A stretch of DNA of 64,000 bases, from the NCBI GenBank assembly GCA_031286695.1, contig JAITTY010000011.1:434001-498000 (forward strand). Direction: 5' to 3'. A model generated the notes under the pieces. The model saw nothing but the letters and a program-made list of their open reading frames with translations. It was not told where the DNA came from and searched no databases. The position numbers and the translations under genes were made by a program. The stretch's first letter is position 1, and each line of letters begins with the position of its first letter. The DNA comes from Sphingobacterium sp. GTDB lineage: Bacteria; Bacteroidota; Bacteroidia; Sphingobacteriales; Sphingobacteriaceae. Positions 1 through 9,309 of the stretch are shown piece by piece.

Positions 1-547
1 TGCTGCCGGTTTCGGTGCCTCGCGTAGTAAAGAGTCTGATCGTTCGGGTTTAGGGTTAGATCTGAAAAACAATTTGTTGAATCCTAAATTGGGCGTTTGG
101 CAAGTTGGATCTCACATGATGGGTGAAACTATACCAAAAGAATCAGGTATGGTTTCATTGGATAGCAGTAAAAAAGATGACTGGGGGATTCCTTTGTTAA
201 AAATCGCTGTCGATTATGATGAGAACGATGAAAAAATGAAAAAAGATTACATTGCCGTTATGACGGAAATGTTTACCGATGCTGGTTTTACCAATATTCG
301 TCCAGATACACACTGGCAGGCTCCAGGCCTGGATATTCATGAAATGGGCGGCGCACGTATGGGGCACGATCCAAAGACTTCGGTATTGAATAAATGGAAC
401 CAGATGCATGCGGTGAAAAACGTTTTTGTCACAGATGGGGCAAGTATGACCTCCACATCAACACAAAACCCTTCATTGACCTATATGGCATTTTCGGCGC
501 GATCTGTCGATTATGCGATTAGCGAAATGAAAAAAGGAAATATCTAA
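1..547 (+). CDS. GMC-family oxidoreductase, C-terminal part (5' end outside window)
   Basis: This is the 3' end of a flavoprotein oxidoreductase of the glucose-methanol-choline family. The reading frame is open from base 2, so the gene begins before the window; about 181 codons are visible. The visible part is the GMC C-terminal domain. It shows the DIHEMGGARMG segment with the conserved histidine, the NVFVTDGASM segment, and the STQNPSLT segment with the second conserved residue (Asn) of the His/Asn active-site pair. These proteins oxidise sugar or alcohol groups with FAD; in Bacteroidota they are often paired with a small gluconate-dehydrogenase-like subunit, which cannot be seen here. The substrate is unknown. 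The gene is followed by hairpins and a long non-coding stretch, so it is probably the last gene of its own unit and not part of the downstream glycan locus. Confidence 0.88.
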   Translation, partial: AAGFGASRSKESDRSGLGLDLKNNLLNPKLGVWQVGSHMMGETIPKESGMVSLDSSKKDDWGIPLLKIAVDYDENDEKMKKDYIAVMTEMFTDAGFTNIRPDTHWQAPGLDIHEMGGARMGHDPKTSVLNKWNQMHAVKNVFVTDGASMTSTSTQNPSLTYMAFSARSVDYAISEMKKGNI

Positions 548-551
548 AGAT

Positions 552-588
552 ACTGGGGACAGGTTTTGAAAATAAATCTTTCCCCAGT
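552..588 (+). terminator. Stem-loop after GMC oxidoreductase gene
   Basis: An 8-bp perfect stem (ACTGGGGA / TCCCCAGT, 552-559 with 581-588) with a 21-base loop lies 4 bases after the stop codon. No run of T follows directly, so it is either a weak terminator or a 3'-end stabiliser. A second 7-bp hairpin (GTGCTAT / ATAGCAC, 599-605 with 618-624) comes just after it. Confidence 0.45.
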
Positions 589-711
589 AAAATTAAAAGT
601 GCTATCTTTCCAACTTAATAGCACGTTAAAACCAAGAAATAATAACCAAAAGGGAAAACAATAACGAATAAACAATTAAAGAACCAATAAGTAATAAAAA
701 AGACAATTAAA

Positions 712-748
712 AAACCAAAATAGGGAAACCAAAATAGGGAAACCAAAA
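712..748. repeat. Tandem 14-mer repeat, 2.6 copies
   Basis: The unit AAACCAAAATAGGG occurs at 712-725 and 726-739 and is followed by a partial copy, AAACCAAAA, at 740-748. It lies in the leader or promoter region of the first SusC gene. Function is unknown; it could be a regulator-binding array or a slippage product of A-rich DNA. Confidence 0.8.
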
Positions 749-950
749 AATTATACAAAAAAAGCAAAAGCGATTTAGCTTATTTAATTATAGATTCTAT
801 GAGACAATAATCCCCTAGACATTTATTTTCTCTTTTATGTTAAGTAAAAGAGAGGGGAATAGAATAGACAATTTTATAAGAAAACGGATCGGTTTTAAAA
901 ACATCAATTAAGGGAAACTAAATTAAACTAGACGTTCTAAGCATCTTTTT

Positions 951-980
951 GCTAAAACGTTTTTATAAACCAAATCACTA
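951..980 (+). promoter_or_regulatory. Shared SusC leader element, copy 1
   Basis: The block GCTAAAACGTTTT followed by TATAAACCAAATCACT lies immediately before the ATG of the first SusC. A matching block (6196-6224) lies before the second SusC. It contains the 10-bp palindrome AAAACGTTTT. It may be a shared 5'-UTR or regulatory element, or only residual similarity from gene duplication. Confidence 0.5.
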
Positions 981-985
981 TTAAT

Positions 986-3900
986 ATGAGCAAAGTTGAC
1001 GTAAAATCACTTGCACAGCTTGGGAAAAAATCAAAGTTATTTTTCTCATTGGCTGTCATTGCTGGTACTTTCCAACAAGTCAATGCCGCAGTCGGAACTT
1101 CAGTCAATTACGAAGCCAAATCTTTCGTAAAAGAAGTAAGCCGCTTGCAGCAACAAGTTAAAGGAAAAGTATTGGATGCTGCTGGAAAACCAATTTCAGG
1201 AGTTAACATCGCTGTGAAAGGAACTTCAAAGGGCACACAATCTGATGCCTTGGGTAATTTTACATTGGATGCTAAATCGGGGGATGTATTGGTGGTTTCT
1301 TCCATTGGTTACAAAGCCAAAGAAGTCACTGTTTCCGGAGCAACTGTTTCTGTACAATTGGACGATGATCAAAGCCAATTGGACGAAGTTGTCGTTGTTG
1401 GTTACGGTACCATGCGTAAATCGGATGTAACAGGTTCTATTGCGATGGTCAAAGGAGCCGACATGATCAAAGATCAGAACTTTAGCCCTTTGGACAATTT
1501 GAGAGGGAAAGCATCCGGGGTGAACATCTTTTCGAACTCAAGCCAACCTGGTGCTTATGCAAACCGTGTGGTCATTCGTGGTGTGGCCACGATCAATTCA
1601 TCGTCCAATCCACTCTATGTTGTGGATGGGGTCGTGATGGAAGACTTTCAGTTGTTGAATCCGAATGATATCGAGAATATTGAAGTATTGAAAGATGCCT
1701 CTTCGGCAGCGATCTATGGTGCACGTGGTGCAAACGGGGTTATCTTAGTAACGACAAAACGCGGAAATAAAGATGGGTCCAAAACAATTAGTTACCAAGG
1801 ATCTGCTGGTGTGAGCTCGGTTCAACGCTACATGGATGTATTGAATGCACAGGAGTGGGTGGATGCCTTTATGATCGGCTTACAAAATGAAAATAAGTAT
1901 CAAGGGAAATCTTGGTCCTTGGATAAAAAAGATTGGTTTAATGACTCAAATTATTTTGATGCAAACGGTGACCCTCTGTATGATACGGATTGGCAACGTG
2001 AAGCAACACGTACAGCTATTTCGCATAATCATCAGTTGAATGTTCAACAAGGCGATGACAAATCGTCTGTCGGTGCATTTTTGAATTATACCGATCAGCA
2101 AGGTGTCGTTAATAATACCTGGAATAAGCGTGTCAATGGAAAGCTAGCTTATGACTCTAAACCAACATCATGGCTTTCTACAGCTATTAATTTGACTGTC
2201 AACCATACTTGGGGACGTTATACTCCAGAAGATGGTGGTGGACAGGAAGCACGCCGTACCATGATCGAAATGATTCCTTGGTATCCAGTCTACGAAAAGG
2301 ACGGTACCTACACCAATTCCTCTTCTTCCAAAGTAGCAGAAACATTGGGTTTTGAGGGGATGTCTAATCCGGTCGCTATTTTGGACAAGCAAAAACGCAT
2401 GCGTTATAATACCCAGATTTTTGGAAATGCTGCCTTGACCTTCCACTTGGCAGAAGGTTTGGACTTGAAAACCCAGTTGGGTATTGATAATCATCAGAAG
2501 ACATACCGAGGCTATTCTTCCATAACATTGAATAATATTTCACGACCAAATGGATGGGCGGAAATTAATCATCGCAATACGCTTTACTGGCAAGAAGAAA
2601 CATACCTGACTTATAACAAAAAAATCGACAAGCATCGGATCAATGCGATGGCAGGTCTTTCATGGCAGGCACGAACCAATGATTATGATGGAAGCCGTAC
2701 GACAGGATTTTCCGACGATTTCTTTGAATACAATAATATGGGAGCGGGAACAATCCCTGATCCACCGTATTCAGCGTATGACAAATGGGCGATGAACTCC
2801 TATTTCTTACGCGCCAACTATTCTTATGATGACCGTTATTCGGTGGTATTTACAAGCCGTTATGATGGTGCGTCCAAATTTGGTTTGGATAAGAAGTACG
2901 CCTTCTTCCCATCTGCCGGTTTAGCATGGAACGTGAGTAATGAAGATTTCTTGAAAGGGAACGAAAAGATCAGTAATCTGAAATTACATACAAGTTACGG
3001 TCTAACAGGTAACTCGGAGATTGACCCGTATAGCTCATTGGCGAATGTTGAGACGGGAACAACACTATTAAACGGGCAACGCGCTTCTTGGTCTTATGTA
3101 GCATCTATTGCAAACCCGGATCTAAAATGGGAGAAAACTGCCCAATATGACGTCGGAGTTGAATTAGGCTTGTTTCAGAATCGATTGAATTTTGATGTCT
3201 CTTATTACCATAAAAAGACCAATGATCTCCTATTGGAAGCACCATTACCAACCTCTTCTGGTTTTAGTTCCGTCTATAAAAATATTGGATCTGTAAAGAA
3301 CCAAGGTCTAGACTTGATGATCAATGGAACGATCTTCAATCACGAGGATTTTAGCTGGAAAGCTTCCTTAAATGCCAACTATAACCAGAATAAAGTCGTA
3401 AAACTAGGTGAGAATAACGAAGATATCCTGATGAATAGCTGGGTTGGGGGTGCCAATAGTATTGTTCGTGTAGGCGAGAATCTAAATAGTTTCTACGGTT
3501 ACCGTCGATTGGGTGTCTACACGCAAGCTGACGTGGATGCTGGAAATGCTACAGTGAACCAAATTGGACGAGCGAAGAGAACGGCAGAAAAGGAGGTCAT
3601 TGGAAAAGGATTGCCAGATTGGACCGGTAGTTTTATCAACAATTTGCGCTACAAGAACTTTGATTTTACGTTGGATCTGCAGTTTGTAAAAGGTGTAGAT
3701 GTGATGCAGCAGTTCTTCCATTCAACCTACGACCGCTTTGGTATTACGAATGGTTTGAAAAATATCCTGACAGACGCGTACAATGGGTCTAATCCAAATA
3801 CCATGCAACAGGCCATTTATCTAACGAATGGTGGACATGCTGGACAAGATACAAACGTAGATGATGCTTGGGTGGCTGATGGATCTTACCTTCGTGTTAA

Positions 3901-4132
3901 TTTGATCCAGTTGGGGTATACCTTTAATCCTGATGTGTTGAAACGTGTCGGTATGTCTAGATTACGTGTTTATGCATCAGCAAATAATCCATTCTTATTT
4001 ACATCGAAAGAATTCTTGGGTTATGATCCTGAAAGTACCTCTCAGGGAGAGAATAAATTTGGTCAGAATATGACTTTTTTCTCTTATCCAAGAGCAAAAA
4101 CCTTTTCTGTTGGTGTGAATGTTACCTTTTAA
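986..4132 (+). CDS. SusC/RagA-family TonB-linked outer membrane protein (pair 1)
   Basis: This is an outer-membrane TonB-dependent glycan importer of 1048 residues, normal for SusC. In order it shows a signal peptide (about 1-35, ending near VNA), a carboxypeptidase-regulatory-like domain (about 58-130, VKGKVLDAAGKPISG onward), the family-typical DEVVVVGYG segment near 135, a plug domain (about 140-260, including LKDASSAAIYG and GANGVILVTTK) and a 22-strand-type barrel ending in an aromatic residue (VNVTF). No STN domain lies between signal peptide and regulatory-like domain, so FecI/FecR-type signalling is not expected. SusD starts 18 bases after the stop, so the two form an operon and a membrane complex. 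The N-terminus and 5' leader resemble those of the second SusC in this window, which points to an old local duplication. The later GH76 gene suggests alpha-mannan as ligand; this is inference. Confidence 0.95.
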   Translation: MSKVDVKSLAQLGKKSKLFFSLAVIAGTFQQVNAAVGTSVNYEAKSFVKEVSRLQQQVKGKVLDAAGKPISGVNIAVKGTSKGTQSDALGNFTLDAKSGDVLVVSSIGYKAKEVTVSGATVSVQLDDDQSQLDEVVVVGYGTMRKSDVTGSIAMVKGADMIKDQNFSPLDNLRGKASGVNIFSNSSQPGAYANRVVIRGVATINSSSNPLYVVDGVVMEDFQLLNPNDIENIEVLKDASSAAIYGARGANGVILVTTKRGNKDGSKTISYQGSAGVSSVQRYMDVLNAQEWVDAFMIGLQNENKYQGKSWSLDKKDWFNDSNYFDANGDPLYDTDWQREATRTAISHNHQLNVQQGDDKSSVGAFLNYTDQQGVVNNTWNKRVNGKLAYDSKPTSWLSTAINLTVNHTWGRYTPEDGGGQEARRTMIEMIPWYPVYEKDGTYTNSSSSKVAETLGFEGMSNPVAILDKQKRMRYNTQIFGNAALTFHLAEGLDLKTQLGIDNHQKTYRGYSSITLNNISRPNGWAEINHRNTLYWQEETYLTYNKKIDKHRINAMAGLSWQARTNDYDGSRTTGFSDDFFEYNNMGAGTIPDPPYSAYDKWAMNSYFLRANYSYDDRYSVVFTSRYDGASKFGLDKKYAFFPSAGLAWNVSNEDFLKGNEKISNLKLHTSYGLTGNSEIDPYSSLANVETGTTLLNGQRASWSYVASIANPDLKWEKTAQYDVGVELGLFQNRLNFDVSYYHKKTNDLLLEAPLPTSSGFSSVYKNIGSVKNQGLDLMINGTIFNHEDFSWKASLNANYNQNKVVKLGENNEDILMNSWVGGANSIVRVGENLNSFYGYRRLGVYTQADVDAGNATVNQIGRAKRTAEKEVIGKGLPDWTGSFINNLRYKNFDFTLDLQFVKGVDVMQQFFHSTYDRFGITNGLKNILTDAYNGSNPNTMQQAIYLTNGGHAGQDTNVDDAWVADGSYLRVNLIQLGYTFNPDVLKRVGMSRLRVYASANNPFLFTSKEFLGYDPESTSQGENKFGQNMTFFSYPRAKTFSVGVNVTF

Positions 4133-4150
4133 CTCTTAGAACTTAGTAAA

Positions 4151-5713
4151 ATGAAGAATAAATTATGTATGTTGTTATTGGCCGGGCTGGCATTAACAAC
4201 TTCTTGTAATAAATTTTTGGAGGAGGATCCCAAGTCAGGAATTATTTTGGCGAGTTTCTATAAAACAGAGTCTCAGGCACGGGAAAATGTTAATTATTTG
4301 TACCGTAATGGAGCTCCTCAGCGCTACTCCTATGCCTCAAGTGCTTATCTAGGCCCTACAGCCTCTATCAATTCGATGCTGACCGGCTATTTTACAAGCA
4401 GCTATGAAGGACAGGAGCGGATCTGTTTATTTGCCAGAGAATTGACCCGTCAAAGCAATACGAGCATCATCTCCAATACAATGAATACCATTTGGGATGA
4501 GGGTTATAAAGCAATCAACACATCCAACGCTGCTATTCAATATATTCCCCAAATCACGATGCCAGATGGGGTAAAGAATACGTTAGTTGCTGAGGCAAAG
4601 TTCTTTCGGGCATTTAATTACTTCTATTTGGTAAAGACTTTTGGCGCTATTCCTTTTTATACTAACGCAAATGAATCATTAAAAGATGATCTTTATCTAG
4701 AACGTACAGATGCGGGAAAAGTATATGAATTAATAGAATCTGATTTGAAGTCTGCGGTGGAAGTTCTTCCTGCTGCAACGTTTGCGGCAAATGGACACCG
4801 GATAACCAAATATGCAGCGGCCATGACCTTGGCCAACGTTTACTTGCAACAGGGTAAGTATGCTGACGCTGCGGCAGCGGCAAAACTTGTCATCGGCTCA
4901 GGTCATAGTATGACCACAAACACCAATTTGGCGATGAATAGTGCCTATAATAAATTACGTACGACGGATGATCTGGATGAAGTAATTTATGCACAGGAGT
5001 ATAATGCGACTATCCGCGATGGTAGCTGGTGGCCGACTTATGCTTTCAATTCGTCAGCCGTATCGTTATTTACATCCTATTCGATCTTTGAAAGAATCTA
5101 TGGACCAACCAAGCAATTTTTGAATGTCTACGAGAGCAAGGATCTCCGTATCCAGCCGAATCAATTCTATCATTGGAAGTATACAAATCCAAAAAATGGA
5201 AAAGTATGGGAATCAACGGATGCGGGAATATGGTATTTTGTGGATGAAGAAGCACTGTTGACAACAGGTAAAGCAACGAAAGATTGGAACTTCTACCGTT
5301 ATCCTGAAGCATTGCTTATTGCTGCAGAAGGAATCGTTAAAACATCTGGCGTGAGTGCCGAGGCTGCAGGCTATTTAGCTCAGGTAAAAGCACGTGCCAA
5401 TACAGAGGGAAAATCAGTGGCTGATTTCACAGCAGAACTGCAAGTATTATCAGCAGATAATTTCGTGAAAGAATGCTGGAAAGAACGTCTACGTGAATTT
5501 CCATTGGAATTTAAAATGTGGGACGATATTGTTAGAACTAAAATGTTTCCTGTAATCTCCACAACAGAAGCTGGTAAAGTGGATTTTGTGCCATTGATTG
5601 GAGCGAAAAATGCTTCTGGGGCTACATTCAAAGAAACAGATTTACTGTGGCCAATTTCTCCTGATGAAATTCAACGCAATAAAAAATTGACCCAGAACCC
5701 AGGGTATCAATAG
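4151..5713 (+). CDS. SusD/RagB-family nutrient-binding outer membrane lipoprotein (pair 1)
   Basis: This surface lipoprotein captures oligosaccharide and acts as the lid of its SusC partner just upstream. The 520-residue product begins with a lipoprotein signal ending in LTTSC (Cys19). The N-terminal SusD-like domain and the TPR-type helical core follow: FFRAFNYFYLVKTFGAIPFYT near 155-175, YAAAMTLANVYLQQGKYADAA near 220-240, and the C-terminal RERLREFPLEFKMWDDIVRT-like stretch near 445-465. It ends in the usual PISPDEIQRNKKLTQNPGYQ tail. An intrinsic terminator follows 22 bases after the stop, so this pair is probably its own transcript and not continuous with the second SusC gene. Confidence 0.94.
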   Translation: MKNKLCMLLLAGLALTTSCNKFLEEDPKSGIILASFYKTESQARENVNYLYRNGAPQRYSYASSAYLGPTASINSMLTGYFTSSYEGQERICLFARELTRQSNTSIISNTMNTIWDEGYKAINTSNAAIQYIPQITMPDGVKNTLVAEAKFFRAFNYFYLVKTFGAIPFYTNANESLKDDLYLERTDAGKVYELIESDLKSAVEVLPAATFAANGHRITKYAAAMTLANVYLQQGKYADAAAAAKLVIGSGHSMTTNTNLAMNSAYNKLRTTDDLDEVIYAQEYNATIRDGSWWPTYAFNSSAVSLFTSYSIFERIYGPTKQFLNVYESKDLRIQPNQFYHWKYTNPKNGKVWESTDAGIWYFVDEEALLTTGKATKDWNFYRYPEALLIAAEGIVKTSGVSAEAAGYLAQVKARANTEGKSVADFTAELQVLSADNFVKECWKERLREFPLEFKMWDDIVRTKMFPVISTTEAGKVDFVPLIGAKNASGATFKETDLLWPISPDEIQRNKKLTQNPGYQ

Positions 5714-5734
5714 TCTTTACAATCTGATTTTAAG

Positions 5735-5761
5735 ATGGCCATCAACCGATGGCCATTTTTT
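5735..5761 (+). terminator. Intrinsic terminator after SusD pair 1
   Basis: A perfect 9-bp stem (ATGGCCATC / GATGGCCAT) with the 4-base loop AACC is followed by a six-T run. This is a textbook Rho-independent terminator. Confidence 0.92.
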
Positions 5762-6195
5762 GTACAAACAACGTCTGTCGAAATGGATTCAAACGACCAT
5801 AAATAGTCAAATGATTGCCGTAAGTAACATATACGGTGATTGTATTTAAAATTTAAAAAAATACTTTCTCCTTTAAAATTAAAACCCTATCTTGAATCTA
5901 CAATCAAACACTTAAACTAAAAACAATAACCAAAAAGAGAAAAATCAACAAAACATATAATTTAGATAAAATCACATTCGCTTTTTTTTCTTCAAATAGC
6001 AAAACCGCTTTTGCTTTGTTTTTACACTGATTATATGCTTAGTTGTTCCAGCTGAGGTGTATTTTTTTACACTTTTTTAAAATAAATAATTAATAATCCG
6101 CCGGGTTTAATCTATTAAGATAGAGATAAGCCTGTGAATTCGTATTAGTTATTGAAGATGATACTAATTAAACATGATCGTTTTAGAGTTTGAAA

Positions 6196-6224
6196 GCTAA
6201 AACGTTTTATAAACCAAAATCACT
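6196..6224 (+). promoter_or_regulatory. Shared SusC leader element, copy 2
   Basis: Copy 2 of the leader block: GCTAAAACGTTTTATAAACC then AAAATCACT, ending 6 bases before the second SusC ATG. It carries the same AAAACGTTTT palindrome as copy 1. The flanking sequence further upstream is not obviously alike, so the block stands out. Confidence 0.5.
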
Positions 6225-6230
6225 AGTTAT

Positions 6231-9200
6231 ATGAGCAGAATCGATTTAGAATCATTTGCCCGCCTAACGAAAAATACAAAGTTATTTTTTTCGTTGGCGA
6301 TTATCGCTGGAACGATACATCAGGCAAATGCACATGTCATCGCTAAGGGGGAAGACCCGAAGACGACCGCTATCCATCAGGTCGCTAAGTTTCAAAATTT
6401 AATTAAAGGAAAGGTACAGGATGCAAAGACGGGAGCTGGAATTTCCGGTGTTTCGGTTACTGTAAAGGGTTCCGCAAAAGGTACAACATCGGATGGACAG
6501 GGTAATTTTGCCCTGCAGGCTAAGGTGGGGGATGTCTTGGTTGTGTCGTCCATCGGTTATCGAACAAATGAAGTCAAAGTAACCGGTAATACACCGATTG
6601 ATATTAAACTCTCAGCGACAGAAGATCAATTGGATGAGGTGATTGTCGTCGGTTATGGTACACAAAAGAAAAGCGAAGTCACCTCAGCAGTGGCCTCAGT
6701 CAAAGAAAAGGATTTCAATCAAGGTGGTATGCGCAATCCCATGGACCTGGTACAGGGTAAAGTGGCAGGTCTAAACGTCACAAGAACGCAAGGAAGTAAT
6801 CCTAATTCGGGAACCAGTATCCAGCTTCGTGGAATGGCTTCTATAAAAGGTGGAAATGTACCTTTGGTTGTTATTGATGGTATCCCAGGTGGGAATCTTG
6901 ATTTGGTAAAACAAGGAGATATCGAATCTATTGATGTATTAAAGGATGGATCGGCAGCCGCTATTTATGGTACACGTGGTAATGGCGGGGTTATTTTAGT
7001 AACAACAAAGAAGGGTAAATCGGGCGAACCTCGATTCGAATATTATACCTATGGACAACACGAGTCGGTTGCTCGCAGACCGCCGATGCTCAGTGCCCAA
7101 CAATTCCGCGACTATGTCATCAAAGGACAGAATAAACCCGATCTTGACCTCGGTGCTTCAACAGATCTCTATGATGAATTGATTAATAAAAAGAACTTTT
7201 CTAATTTCCATAATTTTGTTGCAAGTGGCGGTGGTGATAAATCAAATTATCGGGCATCAATTAACTATGAGAATGCGGAGGGAATTGCCAAATCCAATGG
7301 TAGGCAACAGTTTGGTGGCCGCATCAATTTTTCACAGACCGGATTAAAGGACCGGCTGACTTTTACGGGAAATATTGCGGCAAATTTTAATAAAGCGAAT
7401 TTGCTTGGTGGGAAAAAAGATGATAATAGTGAAAGTGTACCCGATTTCGAACAAGCCGTACAACGTAATCCAACAGCTCCACTATATAATCCAGATGGCA
7501 GCTTTTACCAGACACAAGGCTATAACAACTTTAATCCTCTTGATAGATTGGCACATCGGGTGGATGATCGAAATCAGCAGACGTTTTCAGGAGATGCAAG
7601 GCTGAAGTTAAAAATCATCGATCCGCTCAGTATTTCTGCCTTTGGATCCTATGTTCGAGATAACTGGAACGATCGACAATTCCGCTCTAGTTTGGACTGG
7701 GATCAACGCCAAGACTCGGAATATCAGGGAATGGGCTATGCTTGGAAGAGAAACGAATTAAACTGGTCCAAAACATTTGAGTCAACAATTGATTATAATC
7801 AAACGTTCAATGAAAAACATACTGTTACAGGACTTTTGGGTTACAGTTTTCAATATACTGGATATGAGCGTTTTGAAATGGCGAATAATGGATTTACGAC
7901 CAATGCAACACAGGATTGGGATATGGGGTCCGGGACAGCTTTGAAAAATGATAAACTTCCGCGGCCAACAATGGGATCATTCAAGGAAGACAATAGGCTG
8001 ATCGCATTCTTTGGACGTGTAAATTATAATTATGCAGACAAATACTTTGTGAGTGCTATTTTGAGACGGGAGGGATCCTCACGTTTTGGTAAGAATCATA
8101 AATGGGGGAATTTTCCGGCGATCTCTGCCGGCTGGACAGTAACTAATGAGGACTTTTTTACCAATAAAGATGTTGTTAATAATTTGAAATTACGTTTGGG
8201 TTACGGTGTTACAGGTAACCAAGGATTTCCTAACTACAAATCACTCTACTTATTGGGAGGCGGAGGAGCTTATCCTATATTTGGATCCTATTATGAGACT
8301 TATGGACCTAACTCTAACTACAACCCTGATCTACGATGGGAGCAGAAAGCTGAGATCAATTTTGGGGTAGACTTTGGCTTATGGAACAATCGCTTAACGG
8401 GATCCATTGATCTGTACAACCGAAAAACCAAAGATTTATTGTACGAATACCAGGCTCAGCAACCTTCTTATACACAATCTAAGATTTGGTATAATGTAGG
8501 TGAGGTGTCTAACAAAGGTGTGGAGCTTCAATTAACAGGAGTTGCTATTCATAAGAATGACTTCAAGTGGACGATCGATTTTACTGGAAATTATCAAAAG
8601 AACAAATTGGTGAAGATGTCCAGTGATGTTTTTAAAAGCGATTACCTTGAATATGGTGGGTTACCTTCCCCTGGAAACCTTGGTAACGCGATCCGATTGG
8701 AAGAAGGTGGGGAAATAGGCTCTTTTTATGGGAAACGTTTTGCTGGATTTACAGATGATGGCAAATGGCTGTTTTATAAAGCTGATGGAACAAAAGGAAC
8801 AGCTGCGGAAATGACCAACGATGACCTATCCTATATCGGAAATGGTGTGCCTAAATTTCAGGCTTCGCTGGGAAATAGATTCGCCTATAAAGGATTTGAC
8901 CTAACCGTATTTTTCCGTGGAAAATTCAAATATGATATTCTCAATACTGCTGATATGTTTTTCGGTAATCAAAAATGGCTTCCCAATAATGTGTTTGAAA
9001 GTGCTTTTACCAAACATGCCAATATCAAGGATGATCCGCAGTATTCAGACTACTATTTAGAAAACGGAAGCTTTGTAAAGCTGGATAATATTACCCTTGG
9101 CTATAATTTCAAATTGAAGACTGATTATATCAGAAACCTTTATGTGTACGTAACGGGAAGGAATATTGCGACGATCACGAAGTATTCGGGATTGGATCCG

Positions 9201-9296
9201 GAATTGAAAGATACGGGATTTGATGCGGGTATTGATAGCCGTGGATTTTATCCGAGGACAAGATCATGGACAATTGGTTTAAATGTTGGATTTTAA
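6231..9296 (+). CDS. SusC/RagA-family TonB-linked outer membrane protein (pair 2)
   Basis: This is the second glycan importer of the locus, 1021 residues. It has a signal peptide (about 1-35, ending near ANAH), then a carboxypeptidase-regulatory-like domain (about 60-140), DEVIVVGYGTQKKSEV, a plug with LKDGSAAAIYGTRGNGGVILVTTK, and a beta-barrel ending in LNVGF. Its first 35 residues are clearly related to those of the first SusC (MSRIDLESFARL against MSKVDVKSLAQL), but the barrels differ, so the two probably bind different ligands or chain lengths. No STN domain is visible. The stop lies 13 bases before the likely start of its SusD partner, showing tight coupling. Confidence 0.95.
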   Translation: MSRIDLESFARLTKNTKLFFSLAIIAGTIHQANAHVIAKGEDPKTTAIHQVAKFQNLIKGKVQDAKTGAGISGVSVTVKGSAKGTTSDGQGNFALQAKVGDVLVVSSIGYRTNEVKVTGNTPIDIKLSATEDQLDEVIVVGYGTQKKSEVTSAVASVKEKDFNQGGMRNPMDLVQGKVAGLNVTRTQGSNPNSGTSIQLRGMASIKGGNVPLVVIDGIPGGNLDLVKQGDIESIDVLKDGSAAAIYGTRGNGGVILVTTKKGKSGEPRFEYYTYGQHESVARRPPMLSAQQFRDYVIKGQNKPDLDLGASTDLYDELINKKNFSNFHNFVASGGGDKSNYRASINYENAEGIAKSNGRQQFGGRINFSQTGLKDRLTFTGNIAANFNKANLLGGKKDDNSESVPDFEQAVQRNPTAPLYNPDGSFYQTQGYNNFNPLDRLAHRVDDRNQQTFSGDARLKLKIIDPLSISAFGSYVRDNWNDRQFRSSLDWDQRQDSEYQGMGYAWKRNELNWSKTFESTIDYNQTFNEKHTVTGLLGYSFQYTGYERFEMANNGFTTNATQDWDMGSGTALKNDKLPRPTMGSFKEDNRLIAFFGRVNYNYADKYFVSAILRREGSSRFGKNHKWGNFPAISAGWTVTNEDFFTNKDVVNNLKLRLGYGVTGNQGFPNYKSLYLLGGGGAYPIFGSYYETYGPNSNYNPDLRWEQKAEINFGVDFGLWNNRLTGSIDLYNRKTKDLLYEYQAQQPSYTQSKIWYNVGEVSNKGVELQLTGVAIHKNDFKWTIDFTGNYQKNKLVKMSSDVFKSDYLEYGGLPSPGNLGNAIRLEEGGEIGSFYGKRFAGFTDDGKWLFYKADGTKGTAAEMTNDDLSYIGNGVPKFQASLGNRFAYKGFDLTVFFRGKFKYDILNTADMFFGNQKWLPNNVFESAFTKHANIKDDPQYSDYYLENGSFVKLDNITLGYNFKLKTDYIRNLYVYVTGRNIATITKYSGLDPELKDTGFDAGIDSRGFYPRTRSWTIGLNVGF

Positions 9297-9309
9297 TGGA
9301 GAATCAGAG

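Larger units (their letters stand above)
548..985. other. 438-bp intergenic region and leader of the first SusC gene
   Basis: No credible gene is present. The stretch is very A-rich. It holds two hairpins after the upstream gene, a tandem 14-mer repeat (712-748), a nested inverted repeat at 811-858 and, just before the SusC start, a block (about 951-980) that recurs before the second SusC gene. In the nested repeat, TCCCCT can pair with AGGGGA around an inner 8-bp stem, CTCTTTTA / TAAAAGAG, at 830-837 and 845-852. I could not place a clear TTTG / TAnnTTTG promoter. Confidence 0.6.
5714..6230. other. 517-bp intergenic region before the second SusC gene
   Basis: No gene is present. After the terminator comes AT-rich DNA with two more hairpins. 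AGCAAAA / TTTTGCT (5998-6004 with 6009-6015) is followed by TTTGTTTTT, and GTGTA / TACAC (6057-6061 with 6068-6072) is followed by six T. The last 35 bases share the GCTAAAACGTTTT-ATAAACC block with the leader of the first SusC gene. The hairpins may be attenuator-like or part of the promoter region; I cannot assign a promoter with confidence. Confidence 0.55.
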
